53,857 bases of DNA from the NCBI RefSeq assembly GCF_004745955.1, contig NZ_SRLD01000038.1, forward strand, positions 1-53,857, written 5' to 3'. A model generated the notes under the pieces. The model worked only from the letters and a program-made list of their open reading frames with translations. It made no database searches and was not told the origin of the DNA. Origin of the DNA: Hymenobacter elongatus. GTDB lineage: Bacteria; Bacteroidota; Bacteroidia; Cytophagales; Hymenobacteraceae. This document shows, one piece after another, positions 24,176-32,497 of this stretch (its first letter is position 1; each line of letters begins with the position of its first letter). The position numbers were made by a program, and so were the translations under genes.

Positions 24176-25246
24176 ATGCTAGATAAACTGGAGGCCATTC
24201 GCCAGCGCTACGAAGACGTGAACGAGCAGCTGATGCAGCCCGAGGCCATGAGCGACATGAAGCGCTACAAGACCTTGAACAAAGAGTACAAGGACTTGGG
24301 CAAGATCGTAACTGAGTACCGCAACTACCAGCAGGTGCTGTCCAATATCGAAGGCGCCCGCGAGGTGATTTCGACTGAGAAAGACGAGGACTTCCGCCAG
24401 ATGGCCAAAGACGAGCTCGAAACGCTGGTGCCCGAGCAGGAGCGCCTCGAAGCCGTTATTAAAGACTTGCTGCTGCCCAAAGACCCCAACGATTCCAAGG
24501 ATATCATCATGGAAATCAGGGCCGGAGCGGGCGGCGACGAAGCGGCTATTTTCGCCGGCGACTTGCAGCGCATGTATATGCGCTACGCCGAAAAGCAGGG
24601 CTTGAAAATGGACCTCATTGATGCCACTGAAGGCACCTCGGGCGGCTACAAGGAAATTATCATGGCCGTGAAAGGAGAGGATGTGTACGGCAAGCTCAAG
24701 TTTGAGAGCGGCGTACACCGCGTGCAGCGCGTGCCGGCCACCGAAACCCAGGGCCGCATCCATACTTCAGTAGCCTCCATCGTGGTGATGCCCGAAGCCG
24801 AGGAGCTCGATGTGCAGATCGACATGAACGACGTGCGCAAAGACCTGTTTATGTCGTCGGGCCCCGGTGGGCAGTCGGTAAACACCACCTACTCGGCCGT
24901 GCGCCTCACCCACTTGCCGACTGGCCTCGTAGCCCAGTGCCAGGACCAGAAGTCGCAGCTCAAAAACTTCGACAAGGCCCTACAGGTACTTCGCTCGCGC
25001 ATCTACGAAATTGAGCTGGCCAAGAAAAACGAAGCCGAAGGAGCCCAGCGCAAAAGCATGATTGGCAGCGGCGACCGGTCGGACAAAATCCGAACCTATA
25101 ACTACCCCCAGGGCCGCGTTACCGACCACCGCATCGGCTACACCGTACACAACCTGGCCAGCGTCATGGAAGGCAACATCGACGACTTTGTGGAGCAGCT
25201 GCGCATTGCCGAAAGCGCGGAGCGCCTGCGCGAAGGCGTTTCGTAG
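24176..25246 (+). CDS. prfA: Peptide chain release factor 1
   Basis: A 356-residue class I release factor that recognises UAA and UAG and triggers hydrolysis of peptidyl-tRNA on the ribosome. It has the helical domain 1 (MLDKLEAIRQRYEDVNEQL), the acidic block DIIMEIRAGAGGDEAAIFAG, the RF1 recognition region with PATETQGRIHTS (the P-x-T tripeptide type of RF1) and the catalytic SSGPGGQSVNTT with GGQ. The length matches E. coli RF1. ATG 24176 is chosen over 24077 because the promoter lies between them. Monocistronic; a large imperfect inverted repeat follows. Confidence 0.97.
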   Translation: MLDKLEAIRQRYEDVNEQLMQPEAMSDMKRYKTLNKEYKDLGKIVTEYRNYQQVLSNIEGAREVISTEKDEDFRQMAKDELETLVPEQERLEAVIKDLLLPKDPNDSKDIIMEIRAGAGGDEAAIFAGDLQRMYMRYAEKQGLKMDLIDATEGTSGGYKEIIMAVKGEDVYGKLKFESGVHRVQRVPATETQGRIHTSVASIVVMPEAEELDVQIDMNDVRKDLFMSSGPGGQSVNTTYSAVRLTHLPTGLVAQCQDQKSQLKNFDKALQVLRSRIYEIELAKKNEAEGAQRKSMIGSGDRSDKIRTYNYPQGRVTDHRIGYTVHNLASVMEGNIDDFVEQLRIAESAERLREGVS

Positions 25247-25279
25247 GCCAAGGCACTAAGCGGCAGCCCCACCCGTTTA

Positions 25280-25381
25280 TCATCCTTTATCTGACTCCGC
25301 TTGCCAAGGACCTTACGCCAGTTGAACGAATCGTTCCAGCTAGATAAGATCCTTCCCAAGCGGACGTTAGATGAAGGATGA
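25280..25381. repeat. 102-bp imperfect palindrome after prfA
   Basis: Arms of about 37 bases (25280-25316 and 25345-25381) pair with a few mismatches and one bulge (TCATCCTTTATCTGAC against GTTAGATGAAGGATGA at the outer ends). The centre has its own hairpin (GAACGA-A-TCGTTC), so the whole segment can fold as one cruciform. It has no coding capacity and no terminal U-run. It is not of the GAAGCATCTC family. Confidence 0.8.
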
Positions 25382-25410
25382 CTCGTTTTTAAGTACCCTT
25401 TACCTGCCCC

Positions 25411-26907
25411 ATGCGCTACCTGCTACCGCTGTTGCTTATTCTATCGGGCGTGCTCACGCTGCTGCCGGGCTGTGAGCCCAAGGAGGATCTGTTTACGACC
25501 GACTCCAGCGCCAAGCTCGAATTTTCGGCCGATACAGTGCTTTTCGATACGGTTTTTGCGCAGGTCGGCACGGTTACGAAGCGGCTATGGGTGTATAACC
25601 GCAACAGCCGCGCCGTGAAGGTGGAGCAGATCAGCCTCGCCAATCCGGCCGTATCAGACTACTCCATTATCGTGAACGGGGATGCGGGGCCCGCTGCCAA
25701 CAACGTCGAAATCCGGGGGAAAGACAGCCTGTTGGTGCTCGTGCGGGCCAAGCTGGGCCCCGGCAGTGCCCAGCCAGCAGAAGGCAAGCCGTTTTTGGTC
25801 GTCGATCAGCTTCGGTTCAAAACCAACGGCAATGACCAAGCCGTGCAGCTGGTGGCCTACGGCCAGAATGCTTATTTCCATACCGGAGCGCTGGCCTGCG
25901 GCGAGGTGTGGCGCGGCGACAAGCCCCACGTACTGCCCAGCTCAGTACTCGTGCCGGCCGGTTGCGTGCTCACCATCGAGGCCGGAGCCCGGGTATACGC
26001 CCACGCCGGCGCGGCCATCATCGTGAAAGGCACCTTGCAGGTGAACCCGACCCTGGCTCCTACCGGCGAGCAGAAGCCCACCGACCGCGACATCGTCCGC
26101 TTTTCCGGCGACCGGCGCGAGTCTTTCTACGATGAGGTGCCGGGCCAGTGGGCCGGTATCCAGTTCGATTCCGTCAGCAGCCGCAACAACATCATTCGCT
26201 ACGCCGAAATCAAGAATGCCAGCTTCGGCTTGTTGGTGTATAACCCTGGCAACCAGCAGCCTCGCCCCAAGGTAACGGTTGAGAATACTATTGTCAAGAA
26301 TATCTCGGGAGCCGGGCTGTCATTTGCCGGCGGCGGCCAAAGCTTCGATGGCGCGGGCGTGCTGAGCATTGCCGGCGAGTTTACGCTGACGAACTGTCTG
26401 TTTACCAACTGCGGCGAGTACGCCATACTGGGCCTGGCGGGCGGCACATTCAACCTCAACTTCTGCACCATCGCCAACTACACGCCCCAGTTCCGGCGCG
26501 AAACCGAGTCGGTGCGGATCAACAACGCGTCGCTGCTCAAGCGCGTGCCGGGCCCGCTACTCACCCGCGTCACCATTCGCAACTCCATTATCTGGGGCTC
26601 GATACCGGATGAGCTGCTGTTTGAAAACGGCAACGGCTACGCCGACCTCACGATTCGGAACAGCGTGCTACGCACCCAAGCCTATAAAACGGCTTTTGCT
26701 GGTAGCACCGAGGGCAACTTGCTTAACGTGGACCCCAAGTTTAAACGCCCCGCCGACCGGTTTGGCGACAAGTTCGACTACAACCTGGATACGCTGTCGG
26801 CCGTCAGCAATACGGCGCGGCCGCTCACAACCGCTACCGACCTGCTCAACCGCCCCCGCGACCCGGCTACTCCCGACCCGGGCGCGTACGAGCGCAAAAA
26901 CCGGTAG
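25411..26907 (+). CDS. Right-handed beta-helix lipoprotein
   Basis: A 498-residue lipoprotein: hydrophobic leader with lipobox LLPGC (Cys 21), an N-terminal immunoglobulin-like part (SAKLEFSADTVLFDTVFAQV, VTKRLWVYNRNSRAVKV) and a C-terminal parallel beta-helix of short repeated strands (IIVKGTLQVNP, NIIRYAEIKNASFGLLVYN, VTVENTIVKNISGAGLSF, FTLTNCLFTNCGEYAILGL, VTIRNSIIWGSIPDELLF). It ends with a GAYE-type motif (PDPGAYERK) seen in choice-of-anchor beta-helix proteins. Such proteins are surface-exposed; no carbohydrate-active catalytic motif is evident. It lies 11 bases before the YjbQ gene, so co-transcription is possible. Confidence 0.85.
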   Translation: MRYLLPLLLILSGVLTLLPGCEPKEDLFTTDSSAKLEFSADTVLFDTVFAQVGTVTKRLWVYNRNSRAVKVEQISLANPAVSDYSIIVNGDAGPAANNVEIRGKDSLLVLVRAKLGPGSAQPAEGKPFLVVDQLRFKTNGNDQAVQLVAYGQNAYFHTGALACGEVWRGDKPHVLPSSVLVPAGCVLTIEAGARVYAHAGAAIIVKGTLQVNPTLAPTGEQKPTDRDIVRFSGDRRESFYDEVPGQWAGIQFDSVSSRNNIIRYAEIKNASFGLLVYNPGNQQPRPKVTVENTIVKNISGAGLSFAGGGQSFDGAGVLSIAGEFTLTNCLFTNCGEYAILGLAGGTFNLNFCTIANYTPQFRRETESVRINNASLLKRVPGPLLTRVTIRNSIIWGSIPDELLFENGNGYADLTIRNSVLRTQAYKTAFAGSTEGNLLNVDPKFKRPADRFGDKFDYNLDTLSAVSNTARPLTTATDLLNRPRDPATPDPGAYERKNR

Positions 26908-26918
26908 CAAACCCTGTT

Positions 26919-27341
26919 ATGATCTGGATTCAGAAACGGTTGCGCCTGCCCGCCGTGCGCCGGGGCTTTCACCTCATCACCGATCTGCTGGTGGCTGAGT
27001 TGCCCGAGCTGGAAGGCCTCACCATCGGCACGGCTCACTTCTTCCTTCAGCATACGTCGGCCAGCCTGAGTATCAACGAAAACGCCGACCCCACCGTTCG
27101 CCACGACTTTGAGCAGTACTTCAACCGGGCTGTGCCTGAAAACGCGCCCTACTTTCAGCATACCCAGGAAGGCCCCGACGATATGCCGGCCCACCTGAAA
27201 GCCGCCATGCTAGGCACTTCCGTTACTATCCCGATTATGAACGGGGAGCTGGCATTGGGTACCTGGCAGGGCATCTATCTGGGCGAGCACCGCACCCACG
27301 GTGGCCGCCGCTGGCTAGTGGCCACGCTTATGGGGCAGTAG
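26919..27341 (+). CDS. YjbQ family protein (UPF0047)
   Basis: A 140-residue cytosolic protein covering the whole YjbQ domain: GFHLITDLLVAELPELEG, GTAHFFLQHTSASLSINENA, VRHDFEQYFNRAVPENAPYF, HTQEGPDDMPAHLKAAMLGT, SVTIPIMNGELALGTWQGIY and a final LGEHRTHGGRR. The conserved His and Glu residues form a likely metal or phosphate site. E. coli YjbQ has secondary thiamine-phosphate synthase activity when overproduced, but its physiological role is unsettled. It starts 11 bases after the beta-helix lipoprotein and converges with the lipoprotein gene on the minus strand. Confidence 0.92.
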   Translation: MIWIQKRLRLPAVRRGFHLITDLLVAELPELEGLTIGTAHFFLQHTSASLSINENADPTVRHDFEQYFNRAVPENAPYFQHTQEGPDDMPAHLKAAMLGTSVTIPIMNGELALGTWQGIYLGEHRTHGGRRWLVATLMGQ

Positions 27342-27376
27342 CAGCGTAAGCGCGGTAGCCTCGTAAGCCGCTTCCT

Positions 27377-27955
27377 TTACAGCACCCGCACGGTAGCCGA
27401 ATACCGGATGGTATCGAACAGCACCAACTTCTGGACGCCCCGCACCTGATAGGTAGTCAGCAGGCCATTGCGGTAGTTCAGCAAGAGGGTTTTACGCGAG
27501 AAGAACAAGGGATTATCCTGCGTCAATACCGCTTCGATAATGCCATTGGGCGCGCTGCCTCCAGTTGCTTGCAAGCGGTCCACGATATTATCTACCCCCG
27601 CTCTGCGACGATATACCTGCAATGGCGCGCCGGAAGCGTCCGTCAGGCCTGCCTGGGCTTCGTAGGTACCACGCAGCGCCGGTTTGTTGATGTCGGCCTG
27701 GTAGAAAATCTGTAGCTCCTTACTCCAATCGACCTGGACCACCCGCGTGGTTTCTACTTGACCGTCGCGCATAGTCACTTGCTTTTCCACGGCGGCTTGG
27801 CGCTTGGTCAGCAGCGCGGTTTGGGTGTCCAAAAAGCCCTTAACATCGAAATACAATGGCTTGCGGGCGGGCTGCTGGACGCTACTACCGCCGCCCGGCT
27901 GCTGGTCGCAGGCACTGGTAAGTGCCACTACCGCCACCCAGAGTAGGCTACGCAT
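27377..27955 (-). CDS. Hypothetical lipoprotein
   Basis: A 192-residue protein. ATG 27955 gives a signal peptide with lipobox LTSAC (Cys 16 of this start); the in-frame ATG at 27973 adds six residues. The mature part contains YFDVKGFLDTQTALLTKRQA, VVQVDWSKELQIFYQADIN, KPALRGTYEAQ and LFFSRKTLLLNYRNGLLTTY, a small beta-rich domain I cannot name. It overlaps the gpmI stop by eight bases and is therefore probably co-transcribed with it, although no functional link is obvious. Confidence 0.75.
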   Translation of the reverse strand: MRSLLWVAVVALTSACDQQPGGGSSVQQPARKPLYFDVKGFLDTQTALLTKRQAAVEKQVTMRDGQVETTRVVQVDWSKELQIFYQADINKPALRGTYEAQAGLTDASGAPLQVYRRRAGVDNIVDRLQATGGSAPNGIIEAVLTQDNPLFFSRKTLLLNYRNGLLTTYQVRGVQKLVLFDTIRYSATVRVL

Positions 27956-29501
27956 TCGTCGAAACAGTGGCACCGCTGGGTTGTAGCAACGACTGACCCG
28001 TCATAGCAGCGGGTTGAGCCAAGCCCATCAATGCCAGTACGGTAGGGGCAATATCACCCAGCTTGCCATCCGTCAGCGTCCCCTGATAGTCGGTATCGGC
28101 CAGAATACAGGGCACCAGATTGGTCGTGTGGGCCGTATTGGGCGTGCCGTCCGGATTGATCATCATGTCAGCATTGCCGTGGTCGGCAATGATGATGCAG
28201 GCGTAGTTACTGTCCAAGGCTGCCATCACCACGTCGCGGGCGCAGGTATCAACTGTTTCTACAGCCTTCACGGCTGCCTCAAACACGCCCGTGTGGCCTA
28301 CCATGTCCGGGTTAGCGAAGTTGAGCACTATGAAATCAGCAGACTTGGCCTGCAACTCCGGCACCAGCGCGTCGCGCAGGTCGTAGGCACTCATTTCGGG
28401 CTGCAAATCGTAGGTAGCCACTTTGGGTGAAGGACGCATAATGCGGGTTTCGCCCGTAAATTCGACTTCACGGCCGCCCGAAAAGAAGAACGTGACGTGC
28501 GGGTACTTCTCGGTTTCGGCAATCCGAATCTGTCTTTTACCATTGGCTTCCAGCACCGCGCCCAACGTATTTTCGAGGTTATCTTTCTCAAAAATCGGGT
28601 TAACGCCCACGAATGTCGCGTCGTAGTTGGTCATGGTCAGGTAATGCAGGTTCAGCCGATGCATGTTGAAGGCATGGAAATCCTGCTGGGTCAGCGCCTG
28701 CGTAATCTCGCGGCCCCGGTCAGTGCGGAAGTTGAAGCACAGCACCACGTCGCCCTCCTGAATAGTAGCCAGCGGCAGTCCATCGGCACCCACTTTCACG
28801 ATGGGCTGCAAAAACTCATCCGTCACGCCTTCCTTATAGGAGTCGAGCATGCTTTGAATCAGGTTTTGCGAAGGCGTGCCTTTGCCATTCACCAGCAGGT
28901 CGTAGGCCACTTTCACCCGTTCCCAGCGGTTGTCGCGGTCCATGGCGTAGTAGCGGCCCACAATAGAGGCAATTTTGGCCCCGGTGCGGGCGATGCTCTG
29001 CTCCAGGTCGTTCACGTAGTTCACGCCGCCTTTGGGGTCGGTGTCGCGGCCGTCGGTGAAAGCGTGAATAAACACTTTGTGCACGTCGGCATCATGTGCC
29101 AGAGTGCAGAGAGCCTTCAGATGCTCGATGTGGGAGTGCACGCCGCCATCGGAAAGCAGGCCGATATAATGCACGTTGCGGCCGGTGGTGCGGGCGTACT
29201 CAAAGGCCTTTTCCAGCGTGGGCATCGCGCCTAGCTTCCGCTCCCGAATGGATTTGTTGATACGCACCAGATCCTGGTACACCACCCGGCCGGCCCCGAT
29301 GTTCATGTGGCCTACTTCCGAATTACCCATCTGCCCGTCGGGCAGGCCCACGGCTTCGCCGGAAGCCTGCAGCTTGCTGTGGGGAAAGCGCTGAAACAAG
29401 GAATTAACAAAGGGAGTATCGGCCTTGTCGATGGCCGAAACCTCTGTATTCTGAGCCAAGCCCCAGCCATCCAATATCACCAGCAACACCTGTTTATTCA
29501 T
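27948..29501 (-). CDS. gpmI: 2,3-bisphosphoglycerate-independent phosphoglycerate mutase
   Basis: A 517-residue glycolytic enzyme converting 3-phosphoglycerate to 2-phosphoglycerate with two manganese ions, of the alkaline-phosphatase superfamily. Hallmarks: LVILDGWG (first metal Asp), the phosphoserine block GNSEVGHMNIGAGRVVYQDL, HIEHLKALCTLAHDADV, FTDGRDTDPKGG, a metal block near NFANPDMVGHTGVFEAA, and IIADHGNADMM. The length is typical for bacterial iPGM. It is transcribed leftward, with a small lipoprotein gene overlapping its 3' end. Confidence 0.97.
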   Translation of the reverse strand: MNKQVLLVILDGWGLAQNTEVSAIDKADTPFVNSLFQRFPHSKLQASGEAVGLPDGQMGNSEVGHMNIGAGRVVYQDLVRINKSIRERKLGAMPTLEKAFEYARTTGRNVHYIGLLSDGGVHSHIEHLKALCTLAHDADVHKVFIHAFTDGRDTDPKGGVNYVNDLEQSIARTGAKIASIVGRYYAMDRDNRWERVKVAYDLLVNGKGTPSQNLIQSMLDSYKEGVTDEFLQPIVKVGADGLPLATIQEGDVVLCFNFRTDRGREITQALTQQDFHAFNMHRLNLHYLTMTNYDATFVGVNPIFEKDNLENTLGAVLEANGKRQIRIAETEKYPHVTFFFSGGREVEFTGETRIMRPSPKVATYDLQPEMSAYDLRDALVPELQAKSADFIVLNFANPDMVGHTGVFEAAVKAVETVDTCARDVVMAALDSNYACIIIADHGNADMMINPDGTPNTAHTTNLVPCILADTDYQGTLTDGKLGDIAPTVLALMGLAQPAAMTGQSLLQPSGATVSTNA

Positions 29502-29623
29502 AGCTGCAAAGATAGGCGCACCGATGGGAACGTGCGCATTTTGTTGGTTTGGGTTGGTTTAGGTTACCTTAGAGGCGTGACGGTCGGCTGGAGGGACATT
29601 TTATGGACTATGCTTACTTGGCA

Positions 29624-29631
29624 TAGTTTTG
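29624..29631 (+). promoter_or_regulatory. -7 promoter box TAGTTTTG
   Basis: An exact TAnnTTTG, with TTTA about 20 bases upstream, 31 bases before the ATG of the DUF4783 gene. Confidence 0.5.
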
Positions 29632-29662
29632 GTGAACTACGTGACACATCCCTTCCTCTAGT

Positions 29663-30061
29663 ATGAAACGCAACATAGTTCAGGTTTTTACCCTCGTCTG
29701 GCTCCTGTTACTCTCCGTAACGGTACTGGCACAAGGGGAAGCCTTCACCCCGGTACGCAACGCCATTCGTGGCGGCTCGTCGCGGGAGCTCTCCCAGCAT
29801 TTTGGCTCCACGGTAGAATTGAGTTTTGACGGTGACAAGCAAAGCTACAGCGCTACGCAGGCCGAGTTCGTGATGAAAGACTTTTTTGCCAAGAACGCGC
29901 CGGCCGGTTTCGACTTCGTACACTACGGTGGTAGTAACGAAGGAACGCCGTATGCAGTTGGCAAGTATGTCAGCAAAACCGGAGCCTACCGGATGTTCGT
30001 CAAGATGAAGTCGGACCGGGGCACCTTGGTGATTGATACCATCGATTTCACGAAGGAATAA
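29663..30061 (+). CDS. DUF4783 secreted protein
   Basis: A 132-residue exported protein: a signal peptide (hydrophobic 8-21, cleavage after VLAQ around residue 24), then a single compact domain with FTPVRNAIRGGSSRELSQHF, VELSFDGDKQSYSATQAEFV, MKDFFAKNAPAGFDFVHYGG and RMFVKMKSDRGTLVIDTIDF. This matches the DUF4783 family of Bacteroidota (NTF2-like cone fold by appearance), function unknown. In many Cytophagales it lies immediately before nadC, as here (143 bases apart). A terminator-like hairpin separates the two genes, so they may not share a message. Confidence 0.85.
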   Translation: MKRNIVQVFTLVWLLLLSVTVLAQGEAFTPVRNAIRGGSSRELSQHFGSTVELSFDGDKQSYSATQAEFVMKDFFAKNAPAGFDFVHYGGSNEGTPYAVGKYVSKTGAYRMFVKMKSDRGTLVIDTIDFTKE

Positions 30062-30160
30062 CCGCATATCGGGCTCCGCAACGCTAAGAATTTGACAGAA
30101 AACTACTTATTGTCAGAGTACGGCGGCCGGTAAGCAGCCAATTGTTTTTAAGGATTCCAG

Positions 30161-30192
30161 GAAAGGCCCCGGCGCAAGTCGAGGCCTTTTTC
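30161..30192 (+). terminator. Terminator-like hairpin before nadC
   Basis: GAAAGGCC (30161-30168) pairs with GGCCTTTTTC (30183-30192) around a 14-base loop; a T-run is part of the 3' arm. It ends where the nadC -7 box begins. Confidence 0.55.
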
Positions 30193-30200
30193 TATTTTTG
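30193..30200 (+). promoter_or_regulatory. nadC -7 promoter box TATTTTTG
   Basis: An exact TAnnTTTG box only four bases before the GTG at 30205. If transcription starts about seven bases downstream of the box, the message would begin at or next to the start codon. Confidence 0.5.
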
Positions 30201-30204
30201 CACC

Positions 30205-31065
30205 GTGCAAATCCCTCCTTACCTGACCCCCGAAGCTCTCACCACCTTTATCCGCGCGGCGCTGGCCGAGGATATCGGCGACGGCGACCATTCCTCCCTG
30301 GCTGCTATTCCGGCCGAGGCCCGCAACCGGGCCCATCTGCTGGTGAAAGGGGAAGGCGTACTGGCAGGCGTGGCGTTAGCTCATTTGATTTTCCGGGAAG
30401 TAGATGCCGACCTGAACGTAGAGCAGCACCTCGCCGACGGGGCCCGCGTGAAGCACGGTGATATTGCCTTCATCGTGGAAGGCCGCTCCCAGAGCATCCT
30501 GACGGCGGAGCGGCTGGTACTGAACTGCATGCAGCGCATGAGCGCCATTGCTACCTCCACCGCCCACCTGACCAGCCTGCTGGCCGGCACCAAGGCCCGC
30601 CTGCTCGACACGCGCAAAACCACGCCGAACTTCCGCATCTGCGAAAAATGGGCAGTCCTCATCGGCGGCGGCGTCAATCACCGCTACGGCCTTTTCGACG
30701 GCATCATCCTCAAAGACAACCACGTGGACTACGCGGGCGGCATCCGGCCGGCCATCGAAGCCACGCACGCGTATCTGGCGCGCACCACCCGGCAGTTGCC
30801 CATCGTGGTCGAAACCCGCACGCTGGCCGAAGTACAGCAGGTGCTCGACGTGGGCGGTATCGACCGGATTATGCTCGATAACATGGCTCCGGCGCAATTG
30901 CGCGAAGCGGTGGCGCTCATTAATGACCGGTTTCCGACGGAAGCCTCCGGTGGTATTACGGAGCAAACAATTGCTGAAGTGGGCCGCACCGGCGTCGATT
31001 TTATTTCGGTGGGAGCCCTCACTCATTCTGTCAAAAGCCTCGATCTGAGCCTGAAAGCCTTTTAG
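30205..31065 (+). CDS. nadC: Nicotinate-nucleotide pyrophosphorylase (carboxylating)
   Basis: A 286-residue quinolinate phosphoribosyltransferase that makes nicotinate mononucleotide in de novo NAD synthesis. Family blocks: RAALAEDIGDGDHSSLAAIP, ERLVLNCMQRMSAIATST, the phosphoribosyl-site LLDTRKTTPNFR, HRYGLFDGIILKDNH, and the C-terminal barrel strand SGGITEQTIAEVGRTGVDFI. The frame is open from an ATG at 30142, but the promoter box at 30193-30200 lies downstream of that, and GTG 30205 (VQIPPYLTPEAL) matches the family N-terminus. This implies a GTG start with almost no 5' leader. Confidence 0.95.
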   Translation: MQIPPYLTPEALTTFIRAALAEDIGDGDHSSLAAIPAEARNRAHLLVKGEGVLAGVALAHLIFREVDADLNVEQHLADGARVKHGDIAFIVEGRSQSILTAERLVLNCMQRMSAIATSTAHLTSLLAGTKARLLDTRKTTPNFRICEKWAVLIGGGVNHRYGLFDGIILKDNHVDYAGGIRPAIEATHAYLARTTRQLPIVVETRTLAEVQQVLDVGGIDRIMLDNMAPAQLREAVALINDRFPTEASGGITEQTIAEVGRTGVDFISVGALTHSVKSLDLSLKAF

Positions 31066-31132
31066 CAGCGGCGCCGCTCAGACCCAACCCTGACGGCGAT
31101 GCTGCCCTTACTTCTGATAACGAACCAGTAGA

Positions 31133-31768
31133 ATGCAACAACCTAATCAACGGGGTGGCTACCGGCAGGCCCAGGGGCCCACGCCCATGGCCATCCGGAC
31201 CAAAAAGTATCAGCTCGACAAGGACACCTACACGCGCATGGCCATGGCGCAGGTCTGGAAGAAAGAATGGTGGTATGCCCTTATTCCGCTGGCGGTAGGG
31301 CTGCTGCCGGCCGTAATCTGGCCCTCGTGGTGGTGGGTGCTGGTGGCCTTCGTGCTCACGCTCCTCTACGTGCTGCTGCGCTCGGCCCAGATTACGGGCG
31401 TGTCGCAGATGGAGCAGAGTAAGGCACTCTTTGAGCGCATGAACTACGAAATCGACAACCGCCAGATTCTGCTACGCCTGAACGAAACCAAGGGCATGGG
31501 CCTCACCTGGGACATGATTGGGCAGGCCCGCCGCGACAGCGACGCCTACCTGCTGTGGCTGCAGCCCCCAACCGCAGCCGATGAGCTCAAGGGCTTCAAA
31601 GGCTGGCTGGCCCGCACCTTTACGGTGCCCGTGTTCCTGCACATGCCGATGCGCATCTTCAACTCGCCGAACGATATCAAGCTGTTTGACTCGATGCTGC
31701 GGCGGAAAAACCTGCTGCCGGCTCTACCCCTCGCCCCGGCCGCGCCGACGAGCCCAACTTCCGCGTAA
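31133..31768 (+). CDS. Membrane protein with two TM helices, YcxB-like
   Basis: A 211-residue protein: a hydrophilic N-terminal segment with KKYQLDKDTYTRMAMAQVWK, then a tight pair of transmembrane helices (WYALIPLAVGLLPAVIWPS and WWWVLVAFVLTLLYVLL), then a cytosolic-looking domain (NYEIDNRQILLRLNETKGMG, TWDMIGQARRDSDAYLLWL, PVFLHMPMRIFNSPNDIKLF). The layout resembles the YcxB-like family, a membrane-anchored PH-like domain of unknown role. It follows nadC by 67 bases on the same strand. Confidence 0.75.
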   Translation: MQQPNQRGGYRQAQGPTPMAIRTKKYQLDKDTYTRMAMAQVWKKEWWYALIPLAVGLLPAVIWPSWWWVLVAFVLTLLYVLLRSAQITGVSQMEQSKALFERMNYEIDNRQILLRLNETKGMGLTWDMIGQARRDSDAYLLWLQPPTAADELKGFKGWLARTFTVPVFLHMPMRIFNSPNDIKLFDSMLRRKNLLPALPLAPAAPTSPTSA

Positions 31769-31883
31769 CTTTGCGCGGGTCTCGCTGGTAGTGTACTACA
31801 TACTGAGGCGACGAGGCGGGTAGCCGCAGCCAGGAACTGCTCGGTTGCTCGGCACCTGATTAGAATTTCAACTTCTTACGAAC

Positions 31884-32258
31884 ATGACTAAAACTCTTCT
31901 GCTTTCCGCTTTGGCCGTGGCCAGCCTGGCCCTGAACGCTTGCAGCGGCGAACCTTCGGACCTGCGTCCGGAAGCTAAGGTATCCGTAGATCTGGTGGCT
32001 CCCGGTGCCCGCTCGACCGAAAATTTTGACCACGGCACTGCCCACGAGGCGCACCAGGCTAAAGGGGGCGCTATTGCCGAGCCGATCAGCTCGGGGACGA
32101 ACTATGAAAAAGACCGGCACCCGGTAGCGGAAGAGGCCATGTCGGCAAACAGCGAACAAGCGTTGCGCACCAAGAAAAAATCAGACGCGGCGAAAATCGG
32201 AGCTAGTGTGCCCCAGGACAACACGGAAAAGCCAGCCGAAAAAATGAAGGAAGAATAG
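31884..32258 (+). CDS. Small hydrophilic lipoprotein
   Basis: A 124-residue protein with signal peptide and lipobox ALNAC (Cys 20). The remainder is charged and low in hydrophobic residues (DLRPEAKVSVDLVAPGARS, NFDHGTAHEAHQAKGG, EEAMSANSEQALRTKKKS), so it is probably disordered and anchored in the envelope. I recognise no domain. The C-terminus is Lys/Glu-rich. Confidence 0.7.
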   Translation: MTKTLLLSALAVASLALNACSGEPSDLRPEAKVSVDLVAPGARSTENFDHGTAHEAHQAKGGAIAEPISSGTNYEKDRHPVAEEAMSANSEQALRTKKKSDAAKIGASVPQDNTEKPAEKMKEE

Positions 32259-32274
32259 ACAACCTTCTTTTCGT

Positions 32275-32347
32275 CAACAACTTGGCCCTAGTGCTGCCCG
32301 TCATCGACTTCTGGTCGAGGCGAGCCGGTGCTGGGGCCAACTTGTTG
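32275..32347. repeat. Inverted repeat after the small lipoprotein gene
   Basis: Arms 32275-32288 and 32334-32347 (CAACAACTTGGCCC against GGGCCAACTTGTTG) pair with one mismatch; the centre has a small hairpin (TCGAC-TTCTG-GTCGA). There is no U-run. It may act as a weak terminator or be a repeat remnant. Confidence 0.5.
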
Positions 32348-32497
32348 GTGGTACCCGCAGAGCACCCCGAGCCAGACCTAGCGACGGGGCTGAATATGCG
32401 GGGCTTTTTGTAACATTGTTGCAAAATAACCTGGCTATGCTTTGTCCGTTTTCCGTTGGGAAGCAGCTGCCGCTCTTGCCTCTTTCCTCTTTACTTG

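Noticed and set aside
32275..32347. Inverted repeat considered as an integron attC site
   Set aside because: It lacks the GTTRRRY/RYYYAAC core sites, and no integrase or cassette array is nearby.
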